From NCBI GenBank assembly GCA_903813345.2, contig CAIIXF020000005.1, positions 28,959,375 through 29,023,374 on the forward strand: 64,000 nucleotides of DNA, read 5' to 3'. Below are positions 53,901 to 60,829 of this stretch, one piece after another. The notes beneath the pieces were generated by a model, which saw only the letters and a list, made by a program, of their open reading frames with translations, was not told the origin of the DNA and made no database searches. Numbering within the stretch: the stretch's first letter is position 1; the number at the start of each line of letters is the position of its first letter. The translations under genes and the position numbers were made by a program. The stretch is from Owenia fusiformis. Taxonomy: Eukaryota > Annelida > Polychaeta > Sabellida > Oweniidae.

Positions 53901-56900
53901 ATTCAATCGTAATTTTCGATATTGCCATAGTAACACCTTAAAAGGCAATTGAACAACAGAAAGAATAATCGTCAAGGTTTTCGAAAACCCACCTTGGGCT
54001 ATATTTATATTCATAACGAGTTTGAATCTTCATAGAATGTGTACTGTATTATCTCGAGATCATGAAAACATTTAACAAAATTAAATACAAGCCGCTTCTT
54101 TTGTACTAATGTTTTCACACCTGAAATCTTAATTCTTCCAGTTTTTTTATTCTTCCAATTTTTACCAAATATCCTATCTGAGTTGAGCTGAGATTTTGAA
54201 AAGTTGAAACTGACTGATCCAACATATATTGGTTATTAAGGAGTCTTGGAAATGCTTTTTATTCATTTTCTACTACGTTTTTCAATTTTCAATCTCTAGC
54301 CATTTTCTTAATATTTAGTAAATATTTGAATGTACGGGGTGTCAAAAAACAATTGCACCTGTCTGTAATGCAAGAACTGTTTAATGAAGTACACTCTGAC
54401 ATATACCAACTTAAAGCAAATTTAGTTCTGGATTTACCACTGCAATTTAGTCACGAATGATTGAATATGAGGTTAATTGCAGCCTATATAGTAATTATTC
54501 AACTTTCAAATAAGTTGACTTATTCCATAAGGCAGCAGAAACAAATAAGATTGACCTGACTTGAATCCTTTGTTGGAGTTAGTTAATGAACACACAGAAT
54601 GAAATCCTTGAGACATTGTGCTAATTATGGATACCTATATAAATTATGCTAATAATCATGTTTTATTTTATTTCAGAATGCTTTTAGCGCCTTTATCCGG
54701 GAAGGATTGCACCAGAAAAAGAAGGTCATCAAGCGCAACTATGGTGGAAATGATGTAAGTATATGGGTTAACACTTTTTGAACTTCCTTCAGTTTCAAAA
54801 ATAGGAAGTACATGTACGAGTACATAGGAAGTGGGTACAAACTCCAAACCCAGGTCTACAAATAGCTCACTATGTTGAGTAATATTCCTTATTCATATCC
54901 TATATATAGTTCAATTTAATTCATGATTAACAAATGATTGCTTAAATGTTGAAGAATGTTGAGTTTTTTTACTGGTCCTGGTTAAACTTAGAAACCTTAG
55001 ATTAAATAAATCATGAGATTAATTTAATTTCTCCACAAATTGGTACGCCCGATTACAAGAAAAACAACCAAAAACGTCAATACTTTTGCACTGATCAGAA
55101 TCATATTATATTAAATCATGTAAACGACCACATGAAATGTTTTTCCATACAAATGGTGTGTACATTTTCAGTTCATTAATAACTAAATACACCCTTTAGG
55201 TCTAAACCCTGCGTGTATTTATGAGCCAAGTTCCTTACATGCACGCATATGGATTTTCAAAATACAATAGAAACACTTGAAACTGTTTTTATGGAAAGCC
55301 GACATTGGCACGATCGATTCAAACTTTCAGATCGACTCTCACTTAATGTTTTTAACTCGATTCTTGATAGCCAGTCTAATTATTTGATTCCAATATTAGT
55401 GTATTTCAGTGCATTTAATTGATAAAAATAAATCAGATAGCATGATAGGGTCACAAATAAAATGTGATTGCAACTAAATAGCAAATGGTCCTTTGGTACT
55501 CATATCAGGAATTTGGGAATTTCTGTATTACAAAGTTGTAAAAAAGTTGAATTAGTTCATTTAAACCAGATATGATTCATTTGCATTTCATGTTTCATCA
55601 GAAAAACTCTATTTAGATTTTTTGAAACTTTGTACACATGAAATATAAGAAACTAAAATAGCTCTAGACCCTTATTTAAACAAACCTATGGGCCTATTAC
55701 CGCTCAATGGTTTACTCAACATAGGCTAGAGGTAGTAACAATAGAAATCTATACTGTGTAAATTGACTCAGTGGCACTCGGAGTTTGGCTAGCATCACAG
55801 ATCAAGCTACCATGCTCATGAGTACAGTGAATATGTTTTTGAATTATCTGTAAAGAAACCAAGGTCTTCAGTGGCAAAGCTAGGGCCCTAGGGGGAAGGG
55901 GGGGGGGAGGTGCTAGACATAAATGGTACATTGGTTAGTGACAGTTCAATGTTACTTGCAAGACTATCACTCCCTCTAGAATTAGAACCTTATTGAACAG
56001 GTATCATTAAGGTGGGTAAAAGATAGTGACTTTTGAACCTGTCAATAAGTTAATTAATCATATTACTCACCCTCCTCCGCCTACCTTAAACATCCATGAA
56101 TTCTAAGAATCCATTGATATTATAGCCATAAGTGGTACATTAGAACAAACATTCGCTGCTTTGCAAAATGGGTAGCTTATAGTTACAAAAGACAAACATA
56201 CTCCATTGTTTCTTTTTTCTCTATAAATTGATGTCAGATTCCGTTGCATGAGACTAAGCAAACAATTGCTATAGCAACCATTAAAATGGCCGCCGGGTAC
56301 AATGGTGGATCAATTGAGAGCCAATAAAGCTCATCCTGTGGCAGATATGGAGGAAGCATCCAGTCAATAGTGTCTGTGTGTTGAAGTGATAATATGGAAT
56401 ATGTATTGTAATATATTTGAGTCAGAAAATGCTTGTCAATACATGTAACTAGAAACCCCAATAAACATGGACTTCTTGCACTAGAATATCCGCTGACTGA
56501 GTTTGGCTTCAATATGCGAAGTGCACAACTAAGCATAAACTACAGTAAAACCTGCGAACAGGGAATGCTCTTGGGACTGGAGGAAACTTTCCTTGTTCAG
56601 AGGTTTTCCCTATAGAGAGGGGCCACACTTTCAGCAAACTCAAACTTGCCGAATAAGCATATTTGTATATATATATTGATTGATTGTACAAATGCCGACT
56701 CCATACTTGTTTATGTTTTCCCCATGTTTATTTTAGCTGCTGCTAGTGTCTGATGATGTCCAGTTGATGTAATTATTGATATGATGTGTAGAGATATAGT
56801 GCTAAGAACTGAATTTCAAGTTTCATCAACCCCATTTTATATCATTGATAATCTAGAAGTTGGATCAGTAAAAGATTTAAAGAGATTTGGCTCAACATGA

Positions 56901-59633
56901 CCAAATGTACCACATGTACTTACTTTCTGTTATCTCCATAAAACAATTGTGTCAGTACCTAGATTATCACAACTGATTTGATGTAATTAGGTTTTTGAAA
57001 GGAAGAATTAGCTCATGATAATAAGTAACAGACAGATTAGTATTAGTTTTAAAATAAATCAGGGTAATTAACAGTGGGTGGGATGCTACATCATGTAAGC
57101 AATTGGCTTATCTTAATCTCAATCATATTAATCCAAGCTTTTTATATTCAGATATTGGCTTAAGACTTTCACACCTCTGAAAAATAATGGAATATACAGT
57201 GTCACCAATATTCCATATTCCTTGTTCACAGGTGAATTTTTATAATTTGCCCCAAAATAGTGTTCCTTGTTCCCTGTTCACAGGTTTTCCCTACAGAGAG
57301 GGTCCGTTAACATGTAAGTCAATGGAAAAATATTTGGTTCTTTTGAAAAGCATTCCTTGTTCATAGGTTTTCCCTACAGAGAGGTATTCCATCGGACAGG
57401 TTTTACTGTATGTATAAATGTGTAAACTAGTGTAAACTATGTTTAAATGATTTGGCCGATTTGTGCCCAACCTCTGGCATTCATAGCACATGTGTGACCT
57501 TAAAAGTCGATTCCACACACCACATACTATAGTATATAAAACTCCTATTTACTCTATTTAACCTATGTGTTTAAGTAACATCTGCTGTTCATATTCGACA
57601 GCTTATCCCAACAACATTGTGATGTTTAAATACTTTTAAACTGACAAATGTAAAATGGCTGAAAAGAGGTTTTATTGAGTTATTGTATACAGTTTTGCAA
57701 TGTGCCCCTGGTTCCCTCAAATCTCTTTATTGTTGACTCTGAGCTGGTAAATAGATATGGGGGGGATCACCAGGGTCGAGATATAAAGGTGGAAGGGGTG
57801 CTTGACGTAAAGCTACAATATATCACATGCCTGTTTACTGTGCTTTAGGTGCCTGATATGGAGAGACTCATGGATCAATCAAAATATCTGGCGATCAAGG
57901 ATCTTCAACACAAGACAGAAATGATGTACAGAACCTCACACAGAAATGAGGATCGTACCCGAATCATGACGTTCAATAACCCACTACCTGATATGAACAA
58001 CAAAGAAGGCAATGATAGCATAAGTCGATATCTGCCATCTTGGTTCCCAGAGGAGGATGTAAGTCCTGCCATCTATTATGTATTATAAATATTTAATTGG
58101 GGAGTTATAAGAAATAATCTAATCACATATAATAATTCAGAAAAAACGTTGAAAGTATAAATATGCGCAGTAATTTTTAATCAATACAATGAATCCTGGT
58201 TACTTTAGAATCGAGAAAAAACAAAGGGTACTTGACCCGGATCTGATAATGCCGCAATGAGATCAATATCAAAATTCTATACCATAACATGTTTCATTAT
58301 GTTGTCTGGCTGATCAATACAGATATCCCAAGGTGTACCTGATGATAAATTAAATATTTCTTTTGAAAGTATTCTTGAAAGCATGTTATCCTGGATTATT
58401 CTGGAAATATTGTTGTTTAGCTGGAGAAAATTTGAAAAGGGGTCAGACAAAACCTTGGCTTGAAAGCCCATTTGAAAAATATTGAACTCTGCTAAAAGAT
58501 GTTTTTGGGGGTGAGGTGAATCCCATTTTGTGATTGCATTGATCAGTTGTTTTCCTAGGGTTTATATGTGCAGGTTCACTGTGCAGTCAGTCATTTAGCT
58601 TAAATCATGATTTCACTTTGAGGAGGATCATGAAGGTTGAATCAACATAATTATTTTATTTGATTAATGTTGATCTATTGATCTGTACCCCAAGGAAGAA
58701 TTATTATCCATAAATTATTTATGATTTTCAGGATACTGAATCTGAGCTCAGTTATACCAAGTGGATTCGTCCTAAACTCTCACCACGTAAAAATAACCCC
58801 CTTCCCGACCTAGTCCCTGCCGAGGAACAGGATACCCCCAAACAGACCCCTGATACCAAAGATGAAACCTCCAAACCTATTGAATATAAGCCCACAACAA
58901 AACCAATAACTACTACAGCTCCTCCTATTGATGAAGAAGCTGATGAACTCTCTCGACAATGGGATTTCCTGGTCGCCTTAAATAAGCCAAACATGCCTCA
59001 ACAGACATTTAAATTCTTAACGGAGAAAGATGCCGAGTGTAGGGGACAATTCTCTAAGTATTGGAAAGATCTTAAAGAGGCTAGGGAGAGACCTAAAGGA
59101 TACACATCAGCTGGTGGTGATACAAAGCCGCAATCCGCCATGCCAATCCTACATGGTGACACAGGAAAATCATTTTCATCAATTTCAGGTTCAGGTACGT
59201 AGTTCTTGATTGAAAAGTATTTTGGAAGGATTCAGTTCAAAATTTTAATAAAATTTCAACCGAAATGATTTTATTTTGAAAGTATATTTGTCATTTTTAA
59301 AACTGTTAATGCTTTTCACTATTAAAGTTAGTTTAGAGCTCATGTATTTTAATGTGCTCGGCTGCATTTTAAACAATCCCCTGATTCAAAACCCGAGACC
59401 CCAAAGCTTATATTTGCCTCATCTTCATTGCAGATATCTTTAAGTCGGATAAATCAAGTTCTCGCTCTGTACCTGCCTCCGCCAGTCAGGAGTTCTTCCG
59501 TCGCTTTGAGAACACATGGCAACCCCTGAGCATGAATGCCCTTCAGGAGTACACGGCCAAGAAAGGTACAACTGGAGAAGGTGAATTTGATCACGGAGCA
59601 ACGAAACACTGGACCATAGAGACTAAATCATGA
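8865..59633 (+). CDS. Spliced gene for an 855-residue zinc-finger/coiled-coil protein of unknown family
   Basis: Fourteen exons joined by hand give one open frame (8865-8923, 11731-12004, 19679-19778, 24734-25086, 26649-26706, 27243-27295, 33615-33779, 47835-47907, 48143-48529, 53411-53505, 54677-54754, 57849-58058, 58732-59194, 59434-59633). All junctions are GT..AG and every split codon restores the frame. Visible domains: a basic stretch near residues 60-70 (KKKGKKKKK) followed by TTPR repeats; one C2H2 motif with C151, C154, H167 and H172; a Lys/Glu/Gln-rich coiled coil from about 250 to 410; a Pro/Thr-rich segment about 650-690; and a short conserved-looking C-terminal block (about 800-830). 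No signal peptide or membrane segment is visible, so a cytosolic, cytoskeletal or centrosome/cilium-type scaffold is conceivable, but that is inference. I do not recognise the family. The start at 8865 is the first ATG of the most 5' exon found and may not be the true start. The two weakest exons are 26649-26706 and 27243-27295. Confidence 0.75.
11086..11241. mobile_element. Pogo/Tigger-like MITE, short copy
   Basis: Ends TGAAACCTGTAGTGAAACACC and GGTGTTCCACTCAGATAGG then TTTTA are inverted. The interior GAGTCCGAATACCAACTGAC matches the copies at 3831 and 31443. Confidence 0.6.
11640..11730. repeat. Dispersed CATCTGTAACAAATGG repeat abutting exon 2
   Basis: The block GGCATTCAGGATCTGTAAC-AAATGGCTGGTGACATTTTGCATG is shared with 30140-30255 and 31915-32005. 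Its 3' part (TGCTGTCTTGTTTTCTTG) forms the pyrimidine tract of the exon 2 acceptor. Confidence 0.55.
11731..12004 (+). CDS. Exon 2, basic and Thr/Pro/Arg-rich segment, residues 20-111
   Basis: The acceptor is tgctgtcttgttttcttgtttcag, a strong pyrimidine tract, and the donor is GAG|GTAAAT. The segment opens with LNAKPYKSPRSAPSG, carries the lysine run KKKGKKKKK and then three TTPR-type repeats (TTPRQA, TTPRLA, TTPRLE). The composition suggests a disordered, possibly phosphorylated or nucleic-acid/microtubule-contacting tail; this is inference. The acceptor tract lies inside a dispersed repeat (see 11640-11730). Confidence 0.85.
12105..12411. repeat. 103-bp tandem repeat, three copies
   Basis: Copies begin at 12105, 12208 and 12311 (CAATTTACACAATTCAATAC). 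The first two are nearly identical and the third has diverged slightly. The array starts about 100 bases past the exon 2 donor. Confidence 0.92.
12449..14195. mobile_element. Hairpin-ended 1.75-kb element with internal tandem repeats
   Basis: The left end is a perfect hairpin at 12449-12475: AGACTCCAGATT, loop GAA, AATCTGGAGTCT. The right end closes with AATCTGGAGTCT at 14184-14195, giving a 12-bp terminal inverted repeat flanked by TTA on both sides. Inside, a unit of about 612 bp is tandemly repeated roughly 2.3 times; TTCCGGTTCGGAAGTTATGG and AGGTCAAAATAAAA mark each unit. No transposase is visible. I do not recognise the family. Confidence 0.6.
14210..14536 (-). mobile_element. tRNA-derived SINE
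   Basis: On the minus strand the head reads CCCGCTATGGCTCAGTGGCA (A box TGGCTCAGTGG, 14517-14527) and then CCCGGGTTCGATTCCCGG (B box GGTTCGATTCC, 14469-14479). The B box matches the RNA polymerase III consensus exactly. The body (TGACTGAGTGGTTCACGACT and on) is not tRNA-like and the element fades into AT-rich sequence near 14210. The head cannot fold into a full tRNA with the expected anticodon arm, so this is a SINE and not a functional tRNA. Confidence 0.8.
15775..15945. repeat. Dispersed GTGAACCCCCTTGGC element, copy 2
   Basis: The ends are CCAGGCCCATAGCCAGG and CCTGGCTACGGGCCTG, an inverted repeat, so this copy looks complete. A G run follows the left end. The interior has GGCCATTTTTGGACCAAAATTG. 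Confidence 0.7.
16455..16665. repeat. 23-24-bp minisatellite
   Basis: About nine units of AATGCTCGAAGCACAATATT plus ATA, with drift. No exon is close. Confidence 0.85.
16904..17222. repeat. MITE-like block of GGTGTTTACTACAGAGA units
   Basis: It begins CAGTAGAGACTGCATATAGT and repeats AGAGGTGTTTACTA-type units about eight times. It resembles the interior of the pogo-like MITEs; the 3' end (AATAGGTTTTTAGCTGTA) is degenerate. Confidence 0.5.
17640..19330. repeat. Mosaic of GC-richer repeat fragments
   Basis: Contains AAGTGGGTGCAAA repeats (17655-17800), a C/T-rich block (18320-18400), a short inverted-repeat MITE (18597-18731, ends TAATCTGCCCCAGGTTC and GAACCTGGCGCAGATTA), GCGAGCGAAGCGAGC at 18984-18998 and a GAAGGAACGTGGTCA direct repeat about 137 bp apart (19133 and 19270). 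No protein is encoded. Confidence 0.5.
19679..19778 (+). CDS. Exon 3, basic segment, residues 112-145
   Basis: The exon was found by requiring a phase-0 acceptor and an exon leaving one base. It has acceptor tgtgtccattgcag and donor GAG|GTACGA. It reads SCFKTLDPLIYFNRKKQNKK and then TDRRVHFQSQCDR. The leftover G joins AT of the next exon to give Asp145. Basic composition matches the neighbouring exon 2. Confidence 0.7.
21178..21395. repeat. 143-bp direct duplication
   Basis: ATGTACTTTTAGAAA followed by TTGATTGTACCTG and TGTACAA occurs at 21178 and again at 21321. The copies differ at scattered bases. Confidence 0.7.
22683..23130. mobile_element. Foldback MITE with a perfect 25-bp hairpin
   Basis: The ends TTTGATGCAATACAAATATT and, inverted, CTTGATACAACACAAATATT pair imperfectly. 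Inside, CTGTATTGCTACTGAGATTG plus TCCCC (22848-22872) has an exact inverted copy at 22914-22938. CAATACA motifs recur through the element. Confidence 0.65.
24497..24670. mobile_element. Pogo/Tigger-like MITE, 174 bp, next to exon 4
   Basis: Starts CAGTAAAACTTATTTATAAT and ends CCTAAGATAGGTTTTACTG, with TA on each side as target duplication. It ends 63 bases before exon 4, so the branch-point region of that intron lies at its edge. Confidence 0.75.
24734..25086 (+). CDS. Exon 4 with the C2H2 zinc-binding motif, residues 145-262
   Basis: This is the best-conserved-looking exon. It contains C-x2-C-x12-H-x4-H (C151, C154, H167, H172; CYHCQEKFKPAAEALRHC in the first part), consistent with a single divergent C2H2 finger. 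An acidic stretch follows (VEVEDLTLDPE, KVEEEEIE) and then the start of a coiled coil (NKQAELEKQLKNE). The acceptor chosen is tacgcag|AT at 24733, which gives the phase needed to join exon 3; a competing acceptor at 24725 would not. The donor is GAG|GTAACT. Confidence 0.88.
25087..26648 (+). other. Intron 4 content
   Basis: AT-rich sequence. The frame of exon 4 runs on to a stop at 25252-25254 but loses protein-like composition after the donor, so it is read as intron. I see no repeat or gene here. Confidence 0.55.
26649..26706 (+). CDS. Exon 5 (tentative), residues 263-282
   Basis: This 58-base exon is inferred because exon 4 ends in phase 0 while exon 6 needs one leading base. It reads ETPRHATVLNEGQPTVQES plus one base, and ends at a good donor, GTG|GTGAGA. 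The acceptor ctacaag is weak; a shorter version beginning after gggcag (CCAACTG...) keeps the same frame. Transcript data would decide between them. Confidence 0.4.
27243..27295 (+). CDS. Exon 6, coiled-coil segment, residues 282-299
   Basis: It reads EESVEELRRLELKLKLE and ends at an excellent donor, GAG|GTAAGA. Heptad-like Leu/Lys/Glu spacing continues the coiled coil of exon 4. The acceptor aactgttag is modest. If exon 5 is not used, a GAG acceptor at 27247 would give a direct phase-0 join to exon 4. Confidence 0.6.
27373..27538. mobile_element. Pogo/Tigger-like MITE
   Basis: Starts CAGTAAAACCTATGTTATCC and ends GGTGTTCGGATATATAGG then TTTCACCTT. It lies about 80 bases past exon 6. Confidence 0.65.
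29215..29835. repeat. 44-bp satellite with an orientation switch
   Basis: From 29215 to about 29640 some ten direct copies of CCTCTGACTATTACCCTTGA plus ATCCCCATTGGTCAACCATATAAC follow each other. From about 29660 to 29835 related copies appear in the opposite orientation (GGATTCAAGGGTAATAGT). The earliest copies are the most alike and divergence grows towards the switch. Confidence 0.88.
30140..30255. repeat. Dispersed CATCTGTAACAAATGG repeat, second copy
   Basis: It contains ATTCGGCATCTGATGG, GGCAACAAATGGCAGGTGG, TGACAGTTTGCGTG and AATGCCTTGTTTTAATCTG, the same order as at 11640 and 31915. Confidence 0.55.
30503..30940. repeat. 90-bp direct duplication, copies about 350 bp apart
   Basis: GATGTACATGAATTTATATA through GACGCTGATATTACCTCTCA occurs at about 30503-30592 and 30853-30941 with few differences. 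Confidence 0.85.
31443..31699. mobile_element. Pogo/Tigger-like MITE with internal duplication
   Basis: Starts CAGTAATACCCATCTAAGTG and ends TTATAGGTTTCACT. A unit with CTCATTTAACATCAAGTCAG is duplicated inside, the mirror image of the one at 3831. Confidence 0.65.
31915..32005. repeat. Dispersed CATCTGTAACAAATGG repeat, third copy
   Basis: It contains CATTCGGCATCTGTAACAAA, TGGTAGGTTGTGACATTTT and AATGCCTTGTTTTAGATCTG. This is the cleanest copy of the core. Confidence 0.55.
32395..32730. repeat. Degenerate GGGCTAGTAAGTGA minisatellite
   Basis: About 14 drifting units such as CATGGGCTAGTAAGTGAGAC and GAACCATGGGCTAGTAAGT. Period varies around 20-45 bases. Confidence 0.65.
32853..33329. mobile_element. 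Two adjoining foldback MITEs
   Basis: The left unit (32853-33010) is a long hairpin: TTATATAATGGTTCTTTCTG pairs with CAGAATGAACCATTATATAA. The right unit (about 33004-33329) is bounded by TTATTATGCCACTCTAAGTT and AGAGTGGTATAATAA. They share the TTATTA junction, so one may have inserted at the end of the other. Confidence 0.7.
33615..33779 (+). CDS. Exon 7, coiled-coil segment, residues 300-354
   Basis: This 55-codon phase-0 exon reads RYERLHDDWQQVKEDNKLEA and continues with many Lys/Glu/Gln residues (KIQKNLIKANDARARRKQHE). The acceptor is tattcaatacttgcag and the donor CAG|GTGAGC. It is a typical continuous charged helix with no proline or glycine. Confidence 0.88.
34289..34405. mobile_element. 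Pogo/Tigger-like MITE, short copy
   Basis: Starts ATAAAACCTGTAGAGTGGTG and ends CACTAAGACAGTTTTTACTG next to TA. The interior is three or four GAGAGAGGTGTTCACTA units. Confidence 0.6.
35444..35650 (-). pseudogene. Possible decayed transposon-derived frame
   Basis: A 68-residue minus-strand frame with protein-like composition (ILDWIDVRSSMIGINTAIPN, then QIYRMANSPNRCTQ). There is no splice context and no neighbour exon. I cannot name a family; a transposon remnant is the simplest reading, and chance is possible. Confidence 0.25.
36367..36445 (+). CDS. Candidate alternative first coding exon
   Basis: Within the 14-kb intron an ATG in good context (A at -3, G at +4) opens MGSESPKGVDEDIDGNNNVA then DERKVE. 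Two donors are possible: AAA|GTGGAG at 36438 (phase 0, would join exon 8 in frame as DERK-QREAKK) or GAGT|GTATGT at 36445 (leaves one base, could join exon 10). The acidic, codon-like composition stands out from the intron. Use as an alternative promoter exon is inference. Confidence 0.25.
37290..37400. repeat. Dispersed GTGAACCCCCTTGGC element, copy 3 (5' truncated)
   Basis: It retains GCACTTTTCAAGTGATTTGCACC, GTGAACCCCCTTGGC and the right end CTGGCTACAGGCCTG. The left end seen in copy 2 is missing. Confidence 0.6.
41160..41299 (+). pseudogene. Short GC-richer open frame of unknown origin
   Basis: After a plausible acceptor (tttcgttgttgcag) the frame reads SLSGNSAVLERWWRNADVTT then FWGPGFKWWIDINQSSSTI and stops. 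Its phase does not fit exon 7, so it is not an alternative end of the host gene. GC content is higher than around it. The last 22 bases of the block (41282-41303) recur at 45727-45748. Confidence 0.25.
41826..41955. repeat. 42-bp tandem triplication
   Basis: AGGGTTTCTCAAATTTTTTA plus CAAAACTCAAGATATTTGACTT repeats three times. A minus-strand frame (SNILSFVKNLRNPK repeats) is just this array translated. Confidence 0.85.
46075..46190. repeat. Purine-rich tract
   Basis: Almost only A and G on the plus strand, with GATGATGAGA and AAGATGACAAGG repeated. It could form unusual DNA structure, but I see no gene in it. Confidence 0.6.
47835..47907 (+). CDS. Exon 8, coiled-coil segment, residues 355-379
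   Basis: It reads QREAKKQLKAAHEAKLQEVC then KESL and leaves one base. The acceptor is gttgtttctatag and the donor TTAG|GTAAGT. It continues the charged helix of exon 7 across a 14-kb intron, the largest in the gene. Confidence 0.85.
48143..48529 (+). CDS. Exon 9, end of the coiled coil and central region, residues 379-508
   Basis: The acceptor is ggttcatcacag and the donor GGAG|GTGAGA. It opens with ETDRQLITERQTRRDEALRK, then KKQEEEEERIRANQ (the end of the coiled coil) and a Ser/His-rich linker. A distinctive block near residues 460-490 follows (ELEALPWHHAQLVRLYGEDE). It ends KQG with one base over, which can splice to exon 10 or to the candidate exon at 51963. Confidence 0.88.
50621..51113. 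mobile_element. Pogo/Tigger-like MITE, longest copy (493 bp)
   Basis: Ends CAGTGAAACCTGTTAAGTGG then AACACC and, inverted, GGTGTTCCACTTAGACAGGG then TTTACTG, each flanked by TA. The interior differs from the short copies: it has GC-rich sequence (50740-50840) with several chance open frames but no transposase motif. Confidence 0.85.
51963..52050 (+). CDS. Candidate alternative terminal (or cassette) exon
   Basis: After a good acceptor (catcgattcatttcag) the phase fits exon 9. The frame reads GIKLSENIELSSENEPLLGL then STTALQWL and stops with TAA at 52048-52050. Used as a last exon it would give a short isoform that lacks everything after residue 508. A second possibility is a 57-base symmetric cassette ending at 52019 (donor TTAG|GTTTAT, poor), which would join exon 10 in frame. 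The sequence shows the open frame and acceptor; use in transcripts is inference. Confidence 0.35.
53411..53505 (+). CDS. Exon 10, residues 508-539
   Basis: The acceptor ttttgtgatttcag is strong and the donor is AAA|GTAAGA. It reads RAGANALWDTLRNKSKEKME then EVDMMIPEELK, an amphipathic, charged helix. Its first two bases complete Gly508. A 192-bp tandem duplication starts about 50 bases past the donor. Confidence 0.88.
53558..53941. repeat. 192-bp tandem duplication after exon 10
   Basis: GTGGGAGTTGCCTGATT through GTAATTTTCGATATT occurs at 53558 and again at 53750, nearly identical. Each copy has CAGCTCAAAAGATCTGATGA and ATCATTGTGCAGCACACGCA. Confidence 0.92.
54336..54420. repeat. Possible mariner-type end
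   Basis: TACGGGGTGTCAAAAAACAA resembles the ends of Tc1/mariner elements; a similar TACAGGGTGAACCAAAAAGA lies at 6807-6826. Neither has a visible partner end. Confidence 0.3.
54677..54754 (+). CDS. Exon 11, residues 540-565
   Basis: This is a 26-codon phase-0 exon with acceptor ttttattttatttcag and donor GAT|GTAAGT. It reads NAFSAFIREGLHQKKKVIKR then NYGGND. Together with exon 10 it forms a compact helical block rich in basic residues. Confidence 0.87.
54755..57848 (+). other. Intron 11 content
   Basis: AT-rich. It contains a G-rich run near 55890-55910, a pogo-like block at 56542-56625 (CAGTAAAACCTGCGAACAGG) and another at 57225-57409 that ends CGGACAGGTTTTACTG beside TA. The two may be halves of one disrupted element in the CTTGTTCACAGGTTTTCC subfamily. 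Confidence 0.5.
57225..57409. mobile_element. Pogo/Tigger-like MITE, GTTCACAGGTTTTCCC subfamily
   Basis: CTTGTTCACAGG and CTTGTTCATAGGTTTTCC-CTACAGAGAGG recur two to three times and the right end is GGACAGGTTTTACTG plus TA. The matching left end is at 56542, where the same units occur. Confidence 0.55.
57849..58058 (+). CDS. Exon 12, residues 566-635
   Basis: This is a 70-codon phase-0 exon with acceptor tttactgtgctttag and donor GAT|GTAAGT. It begins VPDMERLMDQSKYLAIKDLQ and ends SRYLPSWFPEED. An internal stretch (RTRIMTFNNPLPDMNNKEG) looks like a loop between helices. Confidence 0.88.
58059..58731 (+). other. Intron 12
   Basis: A 673-base AT-rich intron. I see no repeat, gene or regulatory element in it. 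Confidence 0.7.
58732..59194 (+). CDS. Exon 13, Pro/Thr-rich linker and helical segment, residues 636-790
   Basis: This is the longest exon, with acceptor ttatgattttcag and donor TCAG|GTACGT. A Pro/Thr/Lys-rich low-complexity linker (TPKQTPDTKDETSKP, TTKPITTTAPP) is followed by a helical block (DELSRQWDFLVALNKPNMPQ and on to QFSKYWKDLKEARERPKGY). It ends in a Ser/Gly tail. The open frame on the opposite strand is a shadow of this exon. Confidence 0.9.
59434..59633 (+). CDS. Exon 14, C-terminus, residues 790-855 and stop
   Basis: The acceptor is cctcatcttcattgcag. It reads DIFKSDKSSSRSVPASASQE, then FFRRFENTWQPLSMNALQEY, and ends HWTIETKS with TGA at 59631-59633. The FFRRFENTWQPLS block looks like a conserved C-terminal motif and is a good query for a homology search. 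Confidence 0.9.
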
Positions 59634-59905
59634 ATACAGAGACTAAGCCATACTCATAGTAGGGACCAAGTCTTAATCATATGATATTGGCTTATCTCAA
59701 TGGAATAGACCGAGTTGACTGGTTGCGATGACAACAGCCAGGTCCCAACCACGGAATCGAAGTCCTTATTTAGACTTACAAAGGTCTGATCATGAAAATC
59801 AGGAGGGGGTCTCGTTCATTCTGACAATCTGCCTCACAAAATCTAGTCTCATTTTCAACACTATTTCTTATTGGTTGGAGAAAATTGAAATCGAATAGAC
59901 CTGTA

Positions 59906-60829
59906 AATAAAAAGTTCGTGAAATTAACCTTGGCAAAGGAATATAAATGATTCCTATTTGAATACTCAAGAAACTGGAAGATTAAGAAAAATCTTGATTT
60001 TATAAGCATAATCTGTGATAAGAATTTTCTAAATATTTTGTATAATGTCATTCCTGTTTATAATGTACATGTATATATGTATTAAGCTTGTGGTCAATAT
60101 TAATGAAAATGTATTTAAAGCACATGCTTGTCATATGGCTTACCTTGACGAGCAATTGTGAAATGTTTTGCATATAACTATATTGTATAAATGTGAAATC
60201 AATTTCAAGTTTGTTTTTGTAATATCAACTACAGGGTGAAAGCTGCATTATTATTATGTTCCAATTAGTTGGGACAACCTGTAAAGTTATATGAGATCCG
60301 TCCAATTCCAACATTCCATAAAACATGACATCTGACAACTAACATTCCATAAAACATCTAAAAAAAAACATTCCATAAAACATGACATCAGGCTTTGTAA
60401 ATTTTCAAGATTCCAAAAATTTTACATGTTATCGAGATATTGTACAGTATATATAAACTTACTGGGTGCTACAAATAACAGGGACCATAATCCACAACTA
60501 CGCCAAAGATATCGATTTAGATTACTTCAGACATTATGTCATCTGTATAGAAATTGAACATTTCAGGGAAAATCATAGTTTTGTAACAAAATCAGAAGTA
60601 AAGATATAAATCACATTTAAAATGTTTAGAATATCTTTGGACAACTTGTGAACCTCACTTCAAATAGGGTGCTATGTTGACTGTTGTCACCATGACAACC
60701 TGCATGGTTGCTATGGAGAGACACATCACACCAGTACTGATACGAGGTGCTAAACTGTAGATCGCATGCACATGCTTATTATCATAACTATTATATCTTT
60801 CTTTTTTTATTTAGATTAAAAATAATAAA
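59906..60829 (+). terminator. Candidate poly(A) signals of the zinc-finger/coiled-coil gene
   Basis: AATAAA occurs at 59906-59911, 273 bases after the stop codon, and again at 60824-60829. Either would give a normal 3' UTR. There are no transcript ends here to choose between them. Confidence 0.35.
60308..60392. repeat. AACATTCCATAAAACATGAC triplet repeat
   Basis: Three direct copies of AACATTCCATAAAACAT, two followed by GACATC, in the 3' flank of the plus-strand gene. Confidence 0.8.

Noticed and set aside
58752-58994. Minus-strand open frame opposite exon 13
   Set aside because: It is a shadow of the plus-strand exon; its Gly/Val/Ser composition mirrors the coding codons.
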